Shown: positions 43,976 through 55,989, counted from the stretch's first letter. The stretch is DNA of 64,000 nucleotides from Brachionus rotundiformis (GCA_016802295.1 JAESIW010000203.1:940279-1004278), one strand, 5' to 3'. Notes: generated from the sequence alone by a model not told the origin. Translations and numbers: made by a program.

Positions 43976-44875
43976 GAATGCGGTACGAGTACACGCTAGG
44001 CGATCATACACTTCAAAAGACCACAAAAGAGCGAGACCTCGGAATCATTATCACAAATGACCTTAAGTGGACTGAGCAGTCCAAGAGAGCGGCGTCCAGG
44101 GCGACGATGACAGTTTGCCGAATCAAGCTAACCTTCTCGTATTTCTCATTGGACCTGGTAAACTTGCTCTACAAGTCGTTCGTACGGCCTCACTTAGAGT
44201 TTGCAGTCGGTGCCTGGAATCCTTTTCGGCGGGGTGACATTAAACTGCTTGAACAGGTGCAAAGGAGATTCTCAAAGCTAGTCCCTGAACTCAAATCGAA
44301 ACCCTATGTTGAAAGAAGAGAAGCTCTCGGTTGGATCACTCTAGAAGAACGGCGTAGTCGAGGTGACCTCATCCAGCTCCATAAGATTCAGCACGGCTAC
44401 GACCACGTATGCTTTATCAACGGCGATCAAAGGCTGGCGTCTGATGGCCTCGACTGTCCAGCAGGGAACACCAGAACTTGTCATCGTGCAATTGAGCGCC
44501 AGTTGGTTCGCAACTGCGAGGCACGCACCAACTTCTTCACGAACAGGACCGCAGGTGACTGGAATGCCCTAGATGCAGCGACCAGATGCATAACAAACAC
44601 CAACACATTTAAAAATAGAATTGACAAACTACTTTATTTTTTATAATACTCTTTTTGTTACCATTAAGACTAAAATTTTCCTAAAAATAGGATACTAGAA
44701 AATATGTAAAACAAAATTTATTTATAAAATTTGTAAAAATAAGCTATCTAAAAATAGCTTATTTAAAAAAAAAAAGAAAAGAAAAGGCAAATGGCTGTTA
44801 TAGTGGGGCGTCTACGTGCGCCACTACTTGGAGACCAAGTCTCCCACAGCATTTATACTACTACTACTACTACNA
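43976..44875 (+). mobile_element. 5'-truncated LINE with 3' end and (ACT)n tail
   Basis: Open frame to 44646 (222 codons from an internal Met) covering the LINE tail: KERDLGIIITNDLKW, FVRPHLEFAVGAWNPF, RRFSKLVPELK, RRSRGDLIQLHKI, FFTNRTAGDWN. The RT active site lies upstream and is missing, as in a 5'-truncated insertion. A 3' UTR of about 200 bp follows with a GC-rich hairpin-prone end, then (TAC/ACT)n at 44857-44873 and one undetermined base at 44874. The intact frame and higher GC indicate a recent insertion; it splits hAT relic 2. Confidence 0.85.
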
Positions 44876-44889
44876 AAATAAAAATGTAT

Positions 44890-47800
44890 TTATATTAAAA
44901 GTTTTTCAATATATTTTTTAATTAAATATTTAAAATTTTTAAAATAATTATCATCTATTTGTTCGATTAATATCAAGCAATCTCGAACCAAAGTAAGTGA
45001 CAAATTCTGATTCTCAGGAAAGAAAGCATTATTTGAAAATTCTACTAAAAAGCCAAGTATTTCCTTAGACTCGTATTCATTTAAGAAAAAACTCAATTTA
45101 AGTAAATAAGTAACTGTTTCCAAACAAAAACTTATTTGATAATCTTTTCCAAGATTACTCTCTTTGTTTACCATTTCCTTTTGAAAAATATAAATATTTT
45201 ATTTAAATTTCTAATTTAAACCTATAAATTACTTTTATAAACTTGATTAAATTAATGACTATAAATTCAGTGTTGCGCTCTTCCTGAGCTAGAGCTGAGG
45301 TCGAACAAACAAGTAAATTTAGCCATTGGGAATAAGATGAAAAATTGTCTTCTTGAAACTTAAAGGCTGTCCTTTTAAATCCTTGGTAAAGAAAGCTGAA
45401 TATGTTTTTCAGCTCATAGCTTGTTTTGTTTAATGATAAAACCTTTAAAAATATAATTAAAACTTCATTCTAATATAATGAATAAACAATAAATGATAAT
45501 TTTAAAGTTTGATTAACTTAGCAATTTATCAATATAAATATATTATTTTTTAATAAATTTCGAAGCCATCTTCAAGAAATTAAAGTTTAATATGGCAAAG
45601 AATGTATTGAAAGCAATTTAATTTCGATTTGGAGCCCTTGGGATGTCAAGATGGTCGACTTGGTAAAAATATTTACCAGAAAGTGTTCCCAATTTAAAAA
45701 AAAAAAATTGACAAAAATTTTAAAAAATTAATTCTAAATCGTATTTTTGTAAAATTTACTTTAATTAAGGCTTTTAACATTTCATCAGACTTAATATCAT
45801 GGTTTATTAACTCGATGTTAATTGCAAAACCTTCAATGCTTATAATTTCAATTAATGATTCAAAAAACGAGCTATCATCAACTTAAAAATTTAAAAATAT
45901 ATTTTAAAAAAATATACAATTCATCTAATTAACCTTCTATATTAATAATTTTTGCTTGAATACCAGACATTAATTCATTCAGGCATTCAGGAATGTATAT
46001 TTGCTTTGTTATTGGATATACAAGCAAAGAGATGGTCCAGTAGTATTTTTTTACCAATGTTTTAAAATTATCAATTTCTTTGAAAATAAAACATATTTTT
46101 TATTTCTAATCATTCAAAATTATTACCTTTGGTATCATTTAATTTAAATCTCTCAGCTAGTTTTGTCATTTGCTTAATTAGCATTAGGCACTTTTCGGTC
46201 GATTTTAGCCATATGTCTAAATCAGCTTGTTTTCCAGCACACTCTAGGCTAAAATTGGAATAGAGCTCAATGACAAAAACTATTTGTGCCATGTCCAAGT
46301 TTATATATTTTAGTAATGTTTCGTAGATGTCAAGAATGGAAAAACAGAGTTCTACATCAATTGTGTCCAATTTAAAGTATTCATAAATTACTTTGGAATA
46401 AAACTCGTTCGGGTCGAGCAGTCCCGAGTCGCTTTTGAGGCAAAGTTTTAAAAATTGAGAGTAATTCTGAAGCATCTTGTCATTTCTGGTATCCAAGATA
46501 AATGCCAAATTTGATTTTAAACAGTCAATTAAGATGCTAGACTTAATGCTTTTGGGAGAATCTATTGTGAGAAGTTGGCCAAATCGAAATAGAATTTTGG
46601 TCAAAAAGTTAACTTGGCTTTTGTTGAATAAAATGTTGTAAAAAAATTTTTCAACAACGCATTTTACCGATATGCACATTAGCTTTGACAATCTGGCCAA
46701 AAACTTAAAATTATTAACTCTTTATTTTATTGGATTCATTCAGGTTATATTTTAGAATTTATCAAAATTTTATTTTTTATTAAAAATTGTGTTTGTTTTG
46801 ATTCATTTTTTTTAGTAATATTTAAAATCAAAATGACAAAGTGTTCAAAATACTTTACCAAAGAAAAACTAGCTTGGTCAAAAAGAAGGGTTTAGCCATT
46901 TTGTATTTCTTTTAAATTCTTCTAAATTTCTTTATCAAAAAAAAGAAACTAAATTGAATTGATAAAAACCATTTAGCTCAAATAATTTGCAAGTGAAAGA
47001 AACAATTTTAATTTTAATTAATAAAAAATAGTTGAAATTTTTATGAAGACAAATTTCTAAATTGGAAAAAACAGCTTGGTTGTTTTATGACTAAATGGGT
47101 TTGTTTTGCCAAGAAACAAGTGTGGCTAGAAATCAAAATTCAAGGGTTGAAAAAAATTTAAAATACTTAATTAGATAAAAATAGTTATCAAATCTAATCA
47201 AATTGACTTATTAATTAGAATTGTATGCTTAAAATTCACCAATCAATTATACAAAAATAATTTTAAAATTTAATATTGAAAACTTCTAAATGATCTGCCA
47301 AGAGAGGAATGGAAATTGGCTCAAGAGCGCCAAGAATTGGCGTATAAAAGTATTGGACAGTAAACAAAAAACAAGATTTGAACTTAAACTTTTAAAATTT
47401 CTGATATATACCACGCATCTGACTAGTTTGTTATTAATAGCTTACTTGTTCATCTTGGTCGCTGGTTGCGGAGACTTGGTTCAGGCACAGAGTAAATTCA
47501 CGGTCAAAATTTTCGCTTTGAAGACACGTCACTGATACTTTCTTAATTTTTATTTCTTTTAATTGATAGATCATAAATATAAGGCTTGTTTTTTGGTCCA
47601 GAGTTAAATTGTCAAAAAGCAACCAAAAAAAATTACAAAGCTCTTTGGCAAGATGATTTTCTGGCTGACGGTCAAGTATTTTTAGCATTAAGTATGAATT
47701 ATTTGTGCCATTCAGTTGGTCAGTGACAAGCTTCAGAGTTTCCAGGTCATCCTGGGTGAATATTTTTGCATTGCCCACAGATAAATTGTGAATTAACTCT

Positions 47801-49946
47801 TTGGTGTATCTTTCATAGCCGTAAAGTCTATGGCGTATGGCAAACAATGGACTTAGCTCCAAATCATAGTTTTGCTTAATTAGCTGGACCAAGTAGTCAA
47901 AGAAATTGTTCATCAAGTCTTGCGGCTCAATTGAATTCACGCAGTTGATATAAGATAAAAAATTTAAAAACTTTTTAAGATTATGAATTTCTATTTTTTG
48001 GGACAGATTGGTAAATTCACTTGTAATTAGCTTTAGTATGCAACAAAGTCGCTTTAGATGCTCAGATTTTAGAAAACTGTGCAAGTCTTCAGTGCTGGTT
48101 TCATCGTAAAACTCGATGATTTTATTCAGAACTTTCCCAACATAAATTGGATCTATACCAACTATAAAATTGGAACTTAATAATTTGAAAATATGAGCAT
48201 TATAATCACTCAAAAGCCAATCAACACAAAAATTGTTTAATTTTGAATTGAACTGACCAGTGCTCTCCTTTTGGCAAAGATAATCTATTGAATTTTGATT
48301 GAATTGGTTATATTTTGATTTATTCAAACCAGACAAAATCTACAAATATATATTTTTTAATTAATTTATAATTTTTTAACAAAAATAGATTTTTTTTAAC
48401 ATGAAAATTGGTAAACACAAGAGATGGTGAAGGAAAGAGATTTTTTTCAATTTCAAGTTAGGTAATCAGCGTAATAATGGTAAAAAAATGGCTGCTTTTT
48501 TAATTCAAAAATAAAAAAAATTGGAAATTGGCAATTTAGGGATTTATCTATTTAAAATTTTAATTTGTCTATTTAATTTGATTTAAAAAAGCATAAACTA
48601 CTATTTAACTAATTTTATATTAAAAAATGAAAATTAATTATTAATGGATTTACAAGTCTTCATTTGAGAATAAGTCTTTTTTATTGTCAAGAACTAGTTT
48701 TAACCATTTTACCAACTTTGGATCGACTATCGTTTTTAATAGCTTTAAAAAGCACATGAATGATAAACAACAAACAAAAATGGTCATGGTTTGCAGCTTC
48801 AGATTGATACAGAGGAGTTAAAGATATAAAACAAATATAATTGTTTTAAATCATTCAATTTTGGAAAAGATAAAATCTATCTTTTGTTAATGTTAAGTAA
48901 TTCGTTTTAACTTTATAGAAAATTTGCGCAACATTTTTTTTTAATTTTAAATATTATATAACAATTAGATAAAATTTAAAAATAGATGGCCAACTGACTT
49001 AGATGTTTGCTGACTATTTTCTGTCAATAATTAAGCTTTGTTTTTTAATATTTTAATTAAAATTTAATTGTCAGTATGCATATTTTGGTAAATAAAGGAT
49101 AAATTTAATGTTTTTTTTATAAATAATCTAATAGTTTTAGTGGAAAGTTTACTTTTTAGTCGAAAAATTACCCTACAATACAATGTTCTGAAGGTGGCAT
49201 TTCAATGTTGCCAATTCAGCATAATAAATAATATATTGCTAAAAGATGAATAGTTATTTGGTAAAATTCACAAAGTTTGCCAGAAAAAAAAAGAAACTTT
49301 TTTTCATTTTACCCTCCTTTTTGTTGTAATTGAATAGATAAAAAATCTAAAATTTAATTTCAATTCATCTGTCATTAATTAGGAGTTATCATGTACTTTT
49401 GAACAAAATGAAATTTCAAAGTATTCCAAGCAAAATAACAGAGCAAATATGGTCCAAGCCAATACCAATGATACATACAAAAATTTAATTATAGCTTAAA
49501 TCACATTGAATTACCAGAAAAAATTTTTAGATAATTTTTTCCAAAAAATAAATACAAGATGAAAAATCTATTTTTAATTTTCTAATAAAAATCTTGATGA
49601 TACTTACATCTTGTAGGTCTTCAAATTGGCCATCGACCATAAGATCAAACAAAAGAACTTGATTTACTTTGATAGGTGGTACGATTGTTGGCAAAGCAAA
49701 AAAAGCTTTAAGCAAGTAAGAGAAAATTTCCAATTTGGCGCGTCTGCTTCCAAAGCAGCTCGAGTCTTGAAGGCTCGCACTCGCACAAATCTCAATTGTC
49801 ATTGAAAGCAGTTTTTTCACAGTCAAATAATCAGTGTCTTGACTTGTAATAAGTTCCAATTTTTTATCATACACGTTTTCCACGTAGGCCAATGTTTGGT
49901 ACATGAAAACCACATTTTCGTTCAATTCCTCAAATTTCTGGTCCAT
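44890..49946 (-). CDS. Uncharacterised all-helical protein, seven exons (857 aa)
   Basis: Exons in transcript order: 49946-49608, 48339-47446, 46703-46127, 46077-45934, 45881-45760, 45442-45233, 45177-44890. All are GT-AG (several perfect GTAAGT-like donors) and phases close to 858 codons. The protein is almost entirely amphipathic helices rich in Leu, Ile, Phe and Asn, without signal peptide, membrane helix or catalytic motif, suggesting a HEAT/ARM-type alpha-solenoid scaffold. Distinct stretches are LSPLFAIRHRLYGYERY and LDRQPENHLAKELCNFF (exon 2). I do not recognise the family. Introns 1 (1.27 kb) and 2 (0.74 kb) are large enough to hide a further exon, though phases need none. The gene ends right beside the LINE at 44875. 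Confidence 0.75.
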
Positions 49947-50127
49947 TTCTCAAAATAAAAAATATTAAAATCTAATCTAATTTAAATCTTAATTAAACGC
50001 ATTTAGCCGTTTATCTAAATTGATTATTATCATTCTTACTTTTATTAAAAAAAGCTTATGTGGACTAATTTTATTTAAATTTTTTAAACGAGATAAAATA
50101 AATTAAAATTAAAAAATAAAAAAAAAA

Positions 50128-50825
50128 TTATTCGATTAATTTTTTTGACTTGAAGTAGCGTCTTAGGTACAGTACTTGCCAAACAGCCAAACCAAGCAAA
50201 CAGCACATGCTAAAAATGCTAAAGTACAACACTTTCGAGTTGGTAGACTCTAAAAAATAAATTTTATTTAAATTTTAAGATTTTTTAAAATAATAAAAAT
50301 GTTAGCCCAACCATTTGTATCTCTCATTTCTTGTTCTCTGTCCTTCATATAAGTGAAGTCATTGACAATGTCTTGGGACAAGTCTTCCAGTCTTCTGAGC
50401 TCAATTTCGAGTGGTTTGAGCTTCTCGGCCTTGGCAAGATTCTCGTAGTCTTTGGCCTCGGTGCCGTACTTGATGTTCAGACGGATCTCTTTGGCTAAAC
50501 CGGCTGGAGAGCGCACCTGTGACACAATTTTTGTCTCGAAGCAAATTTGAAAAACGTCGTACTCGTCTGTGGTAAAGGCGAATTTTCCCTTTACAGCGTT
50601 GTCTTTGTTGTACAAGATGTGGTTTTTGGAGTCGAGCACTTCCATTTTGGTCTCATGGCCAGGTATCTCGGTAAGTTCGTACTCGCCCTTAACAAGAACA
50701 TTTTTGTGTATCTCTTCTTTGAGGCATTTTTTTAGATTCGAAGGCAGATAGAACATAAGAGAGTGTATTGAGGACAAGCTGGCCATTAATGTTACCAACA
50801 CTGCCAATTGATTCAGTTGTCTCAT
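50128..50825 (-). CDS. TMED10: p24 cargo receptor TMED10, two exons (211 aa)
   Basis: Exons 50825-50312 and 50249-50128; the 62-bp intron falls at RDTN/ES, and phases close exactly. TMED10 (p24-delta) is a type-I membrane protein cycling between ER and Golgi in COPI/COPII vesicles as a cargo receptor. Visible: signal peptide (about 1-22), GOLD domain with its two conserved Cys (KKCLKEE and FQICFETK), a coiled-coil segment ([17 protein letters not shown]), then MRDTNESTN, a transmembrane helix ([18 protein letters not shown]), and the cytosolic tail [13 protein letters not shown] with the aromatic and dilysine COPI signal. The tail and the RDTNES motif are nearly those of vertebrate TMED10. 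The length matches the family. Confidence 0.95.
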
Positions 50826-50849
50826 TTTTTATTATCTTTTTTCAAAATT

Positions 50850-51410
50850 ATTTTCAAATTTATCAACAAATATTAAACCAATTTAAATAATTTACAAAGC
50901 TACACGTCATGAAAAAGTATCGACCCTCAACTTAAAGCATGTATTAAGAGAAGACAATTTTATAATTTTTAATTTTATATTTTTATTAAAATTTTTGCAT
51001 TTCTGCATCAAATGAGCATTTTTTGTGAACATTAAATTATTTTCAGATAAAATTAAAAATATAGTCTTAAACAAAATTTAATAAATATAAAAAAAGCTTA
51101 TTCGAGTAAGTTGTTTGAACAGATAATGAAAAAAAACCATCAATTTTTGGAGGCAAGTTTATTAGATATTTTAATTTGTTCAAATTTAAAATTGTTAAAA
51201 TACCTTAGATAATGATAATGAATTGATTTTTATATTTTCAGCGATGAAGATAAAAATTCTCGTAGTAGTATACAAACTATACACAAGTTGTATATTACAA
51301 GAATCTATGTTGGGTTACGCATCAATAGATATATTTGTTGTATATTGTTATTTTTTATTAATTAAAAAGCATTTAGGCCATAAAATTTAACTCAAGAGTA
51401 AATGAAGAAC
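50850..51410. other. Intergenic between TMED10 and the first microprotein
   Basis: AT-rich; contains the near-palindrome TATACACAAGTTGTATA at about 51277-51293. No gene seen. This region must contain the 5' control sequences for the two divergent genes. Confidence 0.35.
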
Positions 51411-51415
51411 CATTG

Positions 51416-51423
51416 TATAAATA
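51416..51423 (+). promoter_or_regulatory. TATA box of Cys/Gly microprotein 1
   Basis: TATAAATA lies 65 bp before the start codon at 51488, so a start site about 30 bp downstream leaves a 5' UTR of about 35-40 bp. The paralogous gene at 56595 has the identical octamer at a similar distance. Confidence 0.6.
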
Positions 51424-51487
51424 AGCATGCCAAAATTTGTGATACCATCACAATTTACTTCAGAAAAAGTAATCGAAAACCAGAAAA

Positions 51488-51628
51488 ATGAACCAACCAG
51501 TAACTCAAGCTCCAACTACCACTCAAATTAACATTGAGGGCCAAACTGCTCAAAAAGCCAGAAGAGGTGCCTGTGGTGGCGATGGTTGCAACGATGGTTG
51601 CGGCGGTGGTTGCGGTGGTTGCTGTTAG
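51488..51628 (+). CDS. Cys/Gly-rich microprotein 1 (46 aa)
   Basis: A short intronless frame with its own TATA box and a downstream AATAAA (about 51804). N-terminal half: PVTQAPTTTQINIEGQTA, Thr/Gln-rich. C-terminal half after a basic KARRG: Cys/Gly repeats with DGCNDGC, ending CGGCC. Its seven Cys could bind metal like a metallothionein, be palmitoylated, or, via the terminal Cys-Cys, be geranylgeranylated; none is shown. There is no signal peptide. A clear paralogue at 56595 conserves PVTQAP..TTQ, N.EGQTA.K, RG.CGG and DGCNDGC, which is strong evidence that this very short frame is a real protein. I recognise no named family. Confidence 0.8.
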   Translation: MNQPVTQAPTTTQINIEGQTAQKARRGACGGDGCNDGCGGGCGGCC

Positions 51629-52369
51629 ACAACCTTGATTTGAACATCCAAATTCAAATTAAACACGTTCAATCAGCCAATTACTCGAGAAATTTATTTA
51701 CAATTTTTAAATTACAAAATAAAAAATACAAAATACAAAAAAATTATTTTCTTATCTTTTCTATAGAACAGGTCTCTCATAGTCCAGTCCCTTGAATTTT
51801 TGTTTAATAAAGAAAATTAATTCAGTATGGTCTGAATGCTTCTTAAATTGACCAAATAATGTCAAATTAATATCTCAATAATTTAATTAATTATTAAATA
51901 TTGCTGGTAAATTTTAATTATTTTTAATGGTTGTACCATCAATAAAAAATTTTTAAAACCAATTAATTGAATAAAAAATATGTAATAGTTACATGCTTTT
52001 TTTTAATTTTGGAAAATTTAGGCTTGAGAGTTCTAAAAGCTGTCAATGGTGGGGTGAAATTTGGTACAATAGACCTTTTTCTTCTGTGAATAGAACATGG
52101 TAAAACAGAAATAATTGCATTTTTATTTTAATAATTCTTGGAAATTTGAGCATCGTGCATTTAGTGGATATTTGGCACATCATTTGCAGACTTTGGCTTA
52201 GAGTTGGTTTTGTAAGATTTGGTACAAGAGAACAAGAAAGAAGCTCATGTATTAATAAAGCCTTGAAGCTTTTGTCAATTTAGGTTTAAGGAAACAAATC
52301 TACCGAGTTTATGCAGTATCTCATGAAGAAGCTGATAAAAAGGAAGTATTAGATTTAAATTTATCATTT

Positions 52370-52880
52370 TTTTTATAACTTGTCTGTAATGGTGTGGATA
52401 GCATTGACCGAAAAAGGAGCTATTTCCATTCTTTTTTAAAATTGTACAAAAATAAATTTAAACTTAATTAGTTAGTTATCTTTTAGTAAAATTAAAACAA
52501 AAATTTTGTCTTATTAGTATTCTATCATTTGTTAAGAGCGAAGGAAAGCGAATTTTTGGTAAAAATCGATGTGCTTTTCAACAGGATGGTAGTAAACCTT
52601 AAAGATCAAATGTCAGTCAAAAATGGAGTGGAAAGCTTTAATTCAGATTTATTAAATCAAATCTTTTTTCGGAATTTACCAAGTCTAAATCAGGGTGACT
52701 TTTTTTTGGAAAGAAGCTTTTTCAGATGTCAGACCAAACAAGATCTCAAATAAAGAATTTGTTGAGGAAGGAGCTTTCTGCTAAGAAAGAACACATAGAA
52801 AAGCTACTAGATTAAAGAGTGAGAAGAATTGAAACCATAACCAAGAATGTAATACATTTTGTTGGTAGACATTTATTGCT
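52370..52880 (+). pseudogene. Tc1/mariner transposase relic
   Basis: Broken plus-strand frames give VMVWIALTEKGAISI (the strand around the central catalytic region), then FQQDGSKP (the second catalytic Asp block, FQQDGA.. in active enzymes), in that order about 150 bp apart. Stops and frameshifts throughout. The 74-codon frame at 52529-52753 is an out-of-phase shadow of this relic. Confidence 0.6.
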
Positions 52881-53379
52881 CAAGAATAGTCTTTCCCAGA
52901 ATATCTCTTTTAGGCATAAGTACTTTTATTGAAAAGGTTAGTTGAAGTAACAATATATTAATTGAAAAAAATATTACCTCAAGCAAAACAAGGCTAAAAA
53001 TGAAATGAATCTATACATATTTAAAAAGTACTGTGACAAGTCAATCAATTTAAAAATTATTAATTGAAGATTTTTTTTCTTTTTTTATTCAATTATAACT
53101 TAAGCTTAAAAATAAAATCTCTCATTAATTAACTACAAGAAAATTTAATTATCTTTTAGAAAAAAAATGAAACAAAAAGTATGAATTAAACTTTAAATAA
53201 ACTCCCTAAAATTTACCAGAAATGTTGAAAAATGAAAATGAAATGAAAAAATGATCAAAAAAAACACCGATCCACATAGATGACTGTTTAAAGCTTAAAA
53301 TGTTTTTATCTTTAAAAATCATAAGATTACAAACCTGGATTTTTATTTTTCTTAATGACCGATAATAACAATAAATAAG

Positions 53380-54060
53380 GTACTAAATTTCTATTCCACC
53401 AAATAATTATTAAATACTTTACCAGAATAAATCACAAAAAAAATAATAATACAAATCAAACCAAAAATAATTACTCAACTATCAAAGCTTGTTTTGCCTT
53501 TGCATGTCTTACAGGTTTTCTTTTTTCGCCGATAGGAATATTTATCGCTGATAGTGGTATTTCACATCCAGGAATATTTAGAATTTTTGATATACTAATC
53601 AAGTACTTGCAAATGTTATTCTTGATGTACCATCTACATGAACATTCGTTCTTGAAATCGACTAAATCGGGTACTATGACATACAGTAAAGGTTCGTGTT
53701 TTTTGTAATCTTCGAATTCATCCCAATAACAATTAAGGTGAACAGTCATCCAATTGTATTACTGCTGTTGTCATCGTATCGATTGAGTTTCAATTGATTT
53801 TTGACGATTGCGGTAAAATACTATTTATTGTATTTTTGGGAAATAAAAAATTGAACTGGTGAAGTATAAATTAATTTGGTTTAGAAACCTATTTTAAATT
53901 GGTGGTTTGATTTGCAGAGGTAATTGTGTTTTTTTGGTATCAATTAAGAATAAAATACACAAATTAGGTGTTTAATTTTGGTGATCGAGTTTCGCCTTAG
54001 ATTATATTCTTTATTTTTTTGGTGAATAAAAAAGATATCATTGGTGAACAACAATTGTAT
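53380..54060 (-). mobile_element. SWIM-finger element with TTGGTG-type motif array
   Basis: The SWIM frame at 53471-53749 is bordered upstream (53840-54050) by repeated TTGGTG/TTGGTT/TAGGTG words (about eight) and downstream by CCACCAAA and CAAACCAAAA, their complements. This gives a weak inverted arrangement around the gene. I could not fix exact termini or a TSD. Similar motif arrays, with other motifs, accompany the SWIM-type frames at 0.6 and 57.4 kb. Confidence 0.4.
53471..53749 (-). CDS. Small SWIM zinc-finger protein (92 aa), transposon-related
   Basis: Intact frame from ATG to TAA. Central finger CSCRWYIKNNICKY (CxC-x8-CxY) at about residues 36-49, preceded by a strand-rich stretch (EPLLYVIVPDLVDF). 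It is followed by IPIGEKRKPVRHAKAKQAL, a basic tail comparable to the AT-hook tails of the other SWIM relics. SWIM fingers bind DNA or protein and usually close MULE-type transposases. The expected final His ligand is Tyr, exactly as at 11.9/13.0 kb. It could be the end of a dead transposase, or a domesticated or non-autonomous SWIM-only protein. Confidence 0.6.
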   Translation of the reverse strand: MTVHLNCYWDEFEDYKKHEPLLYVIVPDLVDFKNECSCRWYIKNNICKYLISISKILNIPGCEIPLSAINIPIGEKRKPVRHAKAKQALIVE

Positions 54061-54348
54061 AGCAATAAAAAATGAAAAATAAACAATCTAACAAAAAAAA
54101 ATTTTGATTCTGACTTTTGTGACATTCTGACTATATAATAATTTATGAGTATGATCATTTTAATTTGATCATAAACTTCAATTTCCCTTTAATAGGTGAT
54201 ATTAAGAAGAAATTCGACAACAATCTTTAAATAAGATTACATTTACTTTGGTATTCATTTTCATTTAAAAATAGATAACTTTATTAGTTTTTTTGAATAA
54301 AATTTTGAAACAAAAATAAAACTAAAATTAAAATGTCTAAATTTTAGG

Positions 54349-55324
54349 CTACAATTTGGTGTTGTTTGAAGCTGTTGTAGGCAAAGAAGTGGTTGTGGAT
54401 GAATTAATGTCGGCAGATGGATAATGAAAAAAGAATAACTAAAATATAAAAAAATAAATTTTTTTTGAGATAAAATAATTATTTTACCATAAATCCTAAT
54501 CCCAAGAGAGCATTTAATATAAGGATAGCGCTCATAATACCAAGAGCCACCTAAGATAGAAAATATCAATTTTATCTAACTATATTTTTCTACACAATTA
54601 CATTTCTGTTCTGGTCCTGAGAAATAGCTGGCCAAAAAGTCAAAAATAAAATACTGCCTGATAAAATGATCGAAACAATGACCAAAATCCATTGCATAAT
54701 GGAAATATTAATCAACCATAGAAGTGACACTGGCACATAAATAGCCATTGAATAGCCATAAATACACAAAATTTCTATAAATTCCATTTCAGCCCTAGCT
54801 TGTCTGGATCTCATCAGCACATATAGAACGGCTGGAATTATGACTGAGTAAGAGACAATGGTGAACGCGGATGATGTAATTTTATGAAAGTCAGTCTGCC
54901 ATGTATAATTGTCACCAAAGTTGTGGACAAAACTGACTATGTTTCCTCCGATGGCTATGGTGCATATGAGTGTTATGGCTATCCAAAAAGGCCCGTATAA
55001 GTCCGGATTGTGCCTTATTTTGTTTAGCAGGGAATTTTGACCAAAAGAAGGAACCATAGAGCCTACTATGCGAGCAATAAAGTCTGATGTGTTTATATTA
55101 AAATACTTCTGGTAGTATTCCAATTGCCATATCGAATAATTCGTTTGTGGTAAAATGTTTTCATCTAAAAAAGAAGTTTTCTCTTCTGTATCAAGATTTT
55201 CTTCTACCAGCTAAAAAAATTATCCATAAAATTCTATCAATTAAATTTTAGCAGATACTTGGTCTTGATGAGTTTCAGGAAAACTGGTGAATATGTGGGT
55301 TTGTCCAGAGCTGTCATTTGACAT
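54349..55324 (-). CDS. YIPF1: Yip1-domain protein YIPF1/YIPF2, four exons (275 aa)
   Basis: Exons in transcript order: 55324-55259, 55210-54602, 54550-54488, 54438-54349. All are GT-AG with phase-0 introns of 48-51 bp; total 276 codons. YIPF1/2 are five-pass Golgi membrane proteins interacting with Rab GTPases in vesicle traffic. Evidence: an acidic N-terminal cytosolic part, WQLEYYQKYFNINTSDF leading into the Yip1 domain, NPDLYGPFWIAITL (family hallmark DLYGPFW), then five hydrophobic segments, the last encoded by exon 3 (VALGIMSAILILNALLGLGF), and a short luminal Ser/Thr tail. I cannot separate YIPF1 from YIPF2. The exon-4 reverse frame is a shadow. Confidence 0.92.
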
Positions 55325-55657
55325 TTTTAACAACAAAATAAAAATTGCTTATTTAACTTCTATTTGAATAATTGGTAAAAAAATTTAATAATTATAATTT
55401 TCTGACACATTTCAAAAAAATAAAAATTATAAATATTAAAATTTGAATTGCAGTAAAAATTTAACTATTGCAATTGATTATTTATAAAAATTTTCTACAG
55501 ATATAATCAGAAAGTTAAAAATTTTTGTGTTTAATTTTTTAAAAGAAATTAGTAAAAAAAATTGTTTATTATTTATAAATTTTTTTAAAAAATTACAAAA
55601 AATCCAAAATTATTTTCCAAAAAAACTCTAATAAAAAATTCAAAAATAAAAAAAAAT

Positions 55658-55981
55658 TTAATAAATTCGATTCATTAAAAATAACACTAATTTTTTGTCC
55701 AATCTTTTTACCATAACTGAAGCCTCCTTTGGCGAAAAGTTGTGATTCAAACTTCCATTGTCTTTTTTTTTTTTTAATTTCAAATTTTTATTTAATTTAT
55801 TTTCGTTGCTTTTACTATTCATTTTAGCCTCACATTTGGCCGTACCTGAGCTTTTAGTAGACAAATTTTTATCTGTTTTGTACAAATCGGAATTATCTTT
55901 TTCCTGAGATTCGTTTAATGATGCTTTTTTAGACCGATTTGGGAGAGATGAATATATTGTCCTAAGATAGGAATAAACCAT
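55658..55981 (-). CDS. Hypothetical Lys/Ser/Asn-rich protein (107 aa)
   Basis: Single open frame starting MVYSYLRTIYSSLPNRSKK, then a low-complexity Lys/Asn/Ser stretch with a poly-Lys segment (LKLKKKKD), ending EASVMVKRLDKKLVLFLMNRIY, a plausible amphipathic helix. No domain recognised. It lies 330 bp upstream of the YIPF gene on the same strand. Its codon usage is less AT-biased than the flanks, which supports a real gene, but composition alone could also give such a frame. Confidence 0.4.
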   Translation of the reverse strand: MVYSYLRTIYSSLPNRSKKASLNESQEKDNSDLYKTDKNLSTKSSGTAKCEAKMNSKSNENKLNKNLKLKKKKDNGSLNHNFSPKEASVMVKRLDKKLVLFLMNRIY

Positions 55982-55989
55982 TTTTTATA

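Noticed and set aside
51586..51795. 69-codon plus frame beginning MQRWLRRWLRW
   Set aside because: A frame-shifted reading of the Cys/Gly repeat of microprotein 1 continuing into its 3' UTR.
54261..54569. 102-codon minus frame
   Set aside because: Out-of-phase reading over exons 3-4 and an intron of the YIPF gene.
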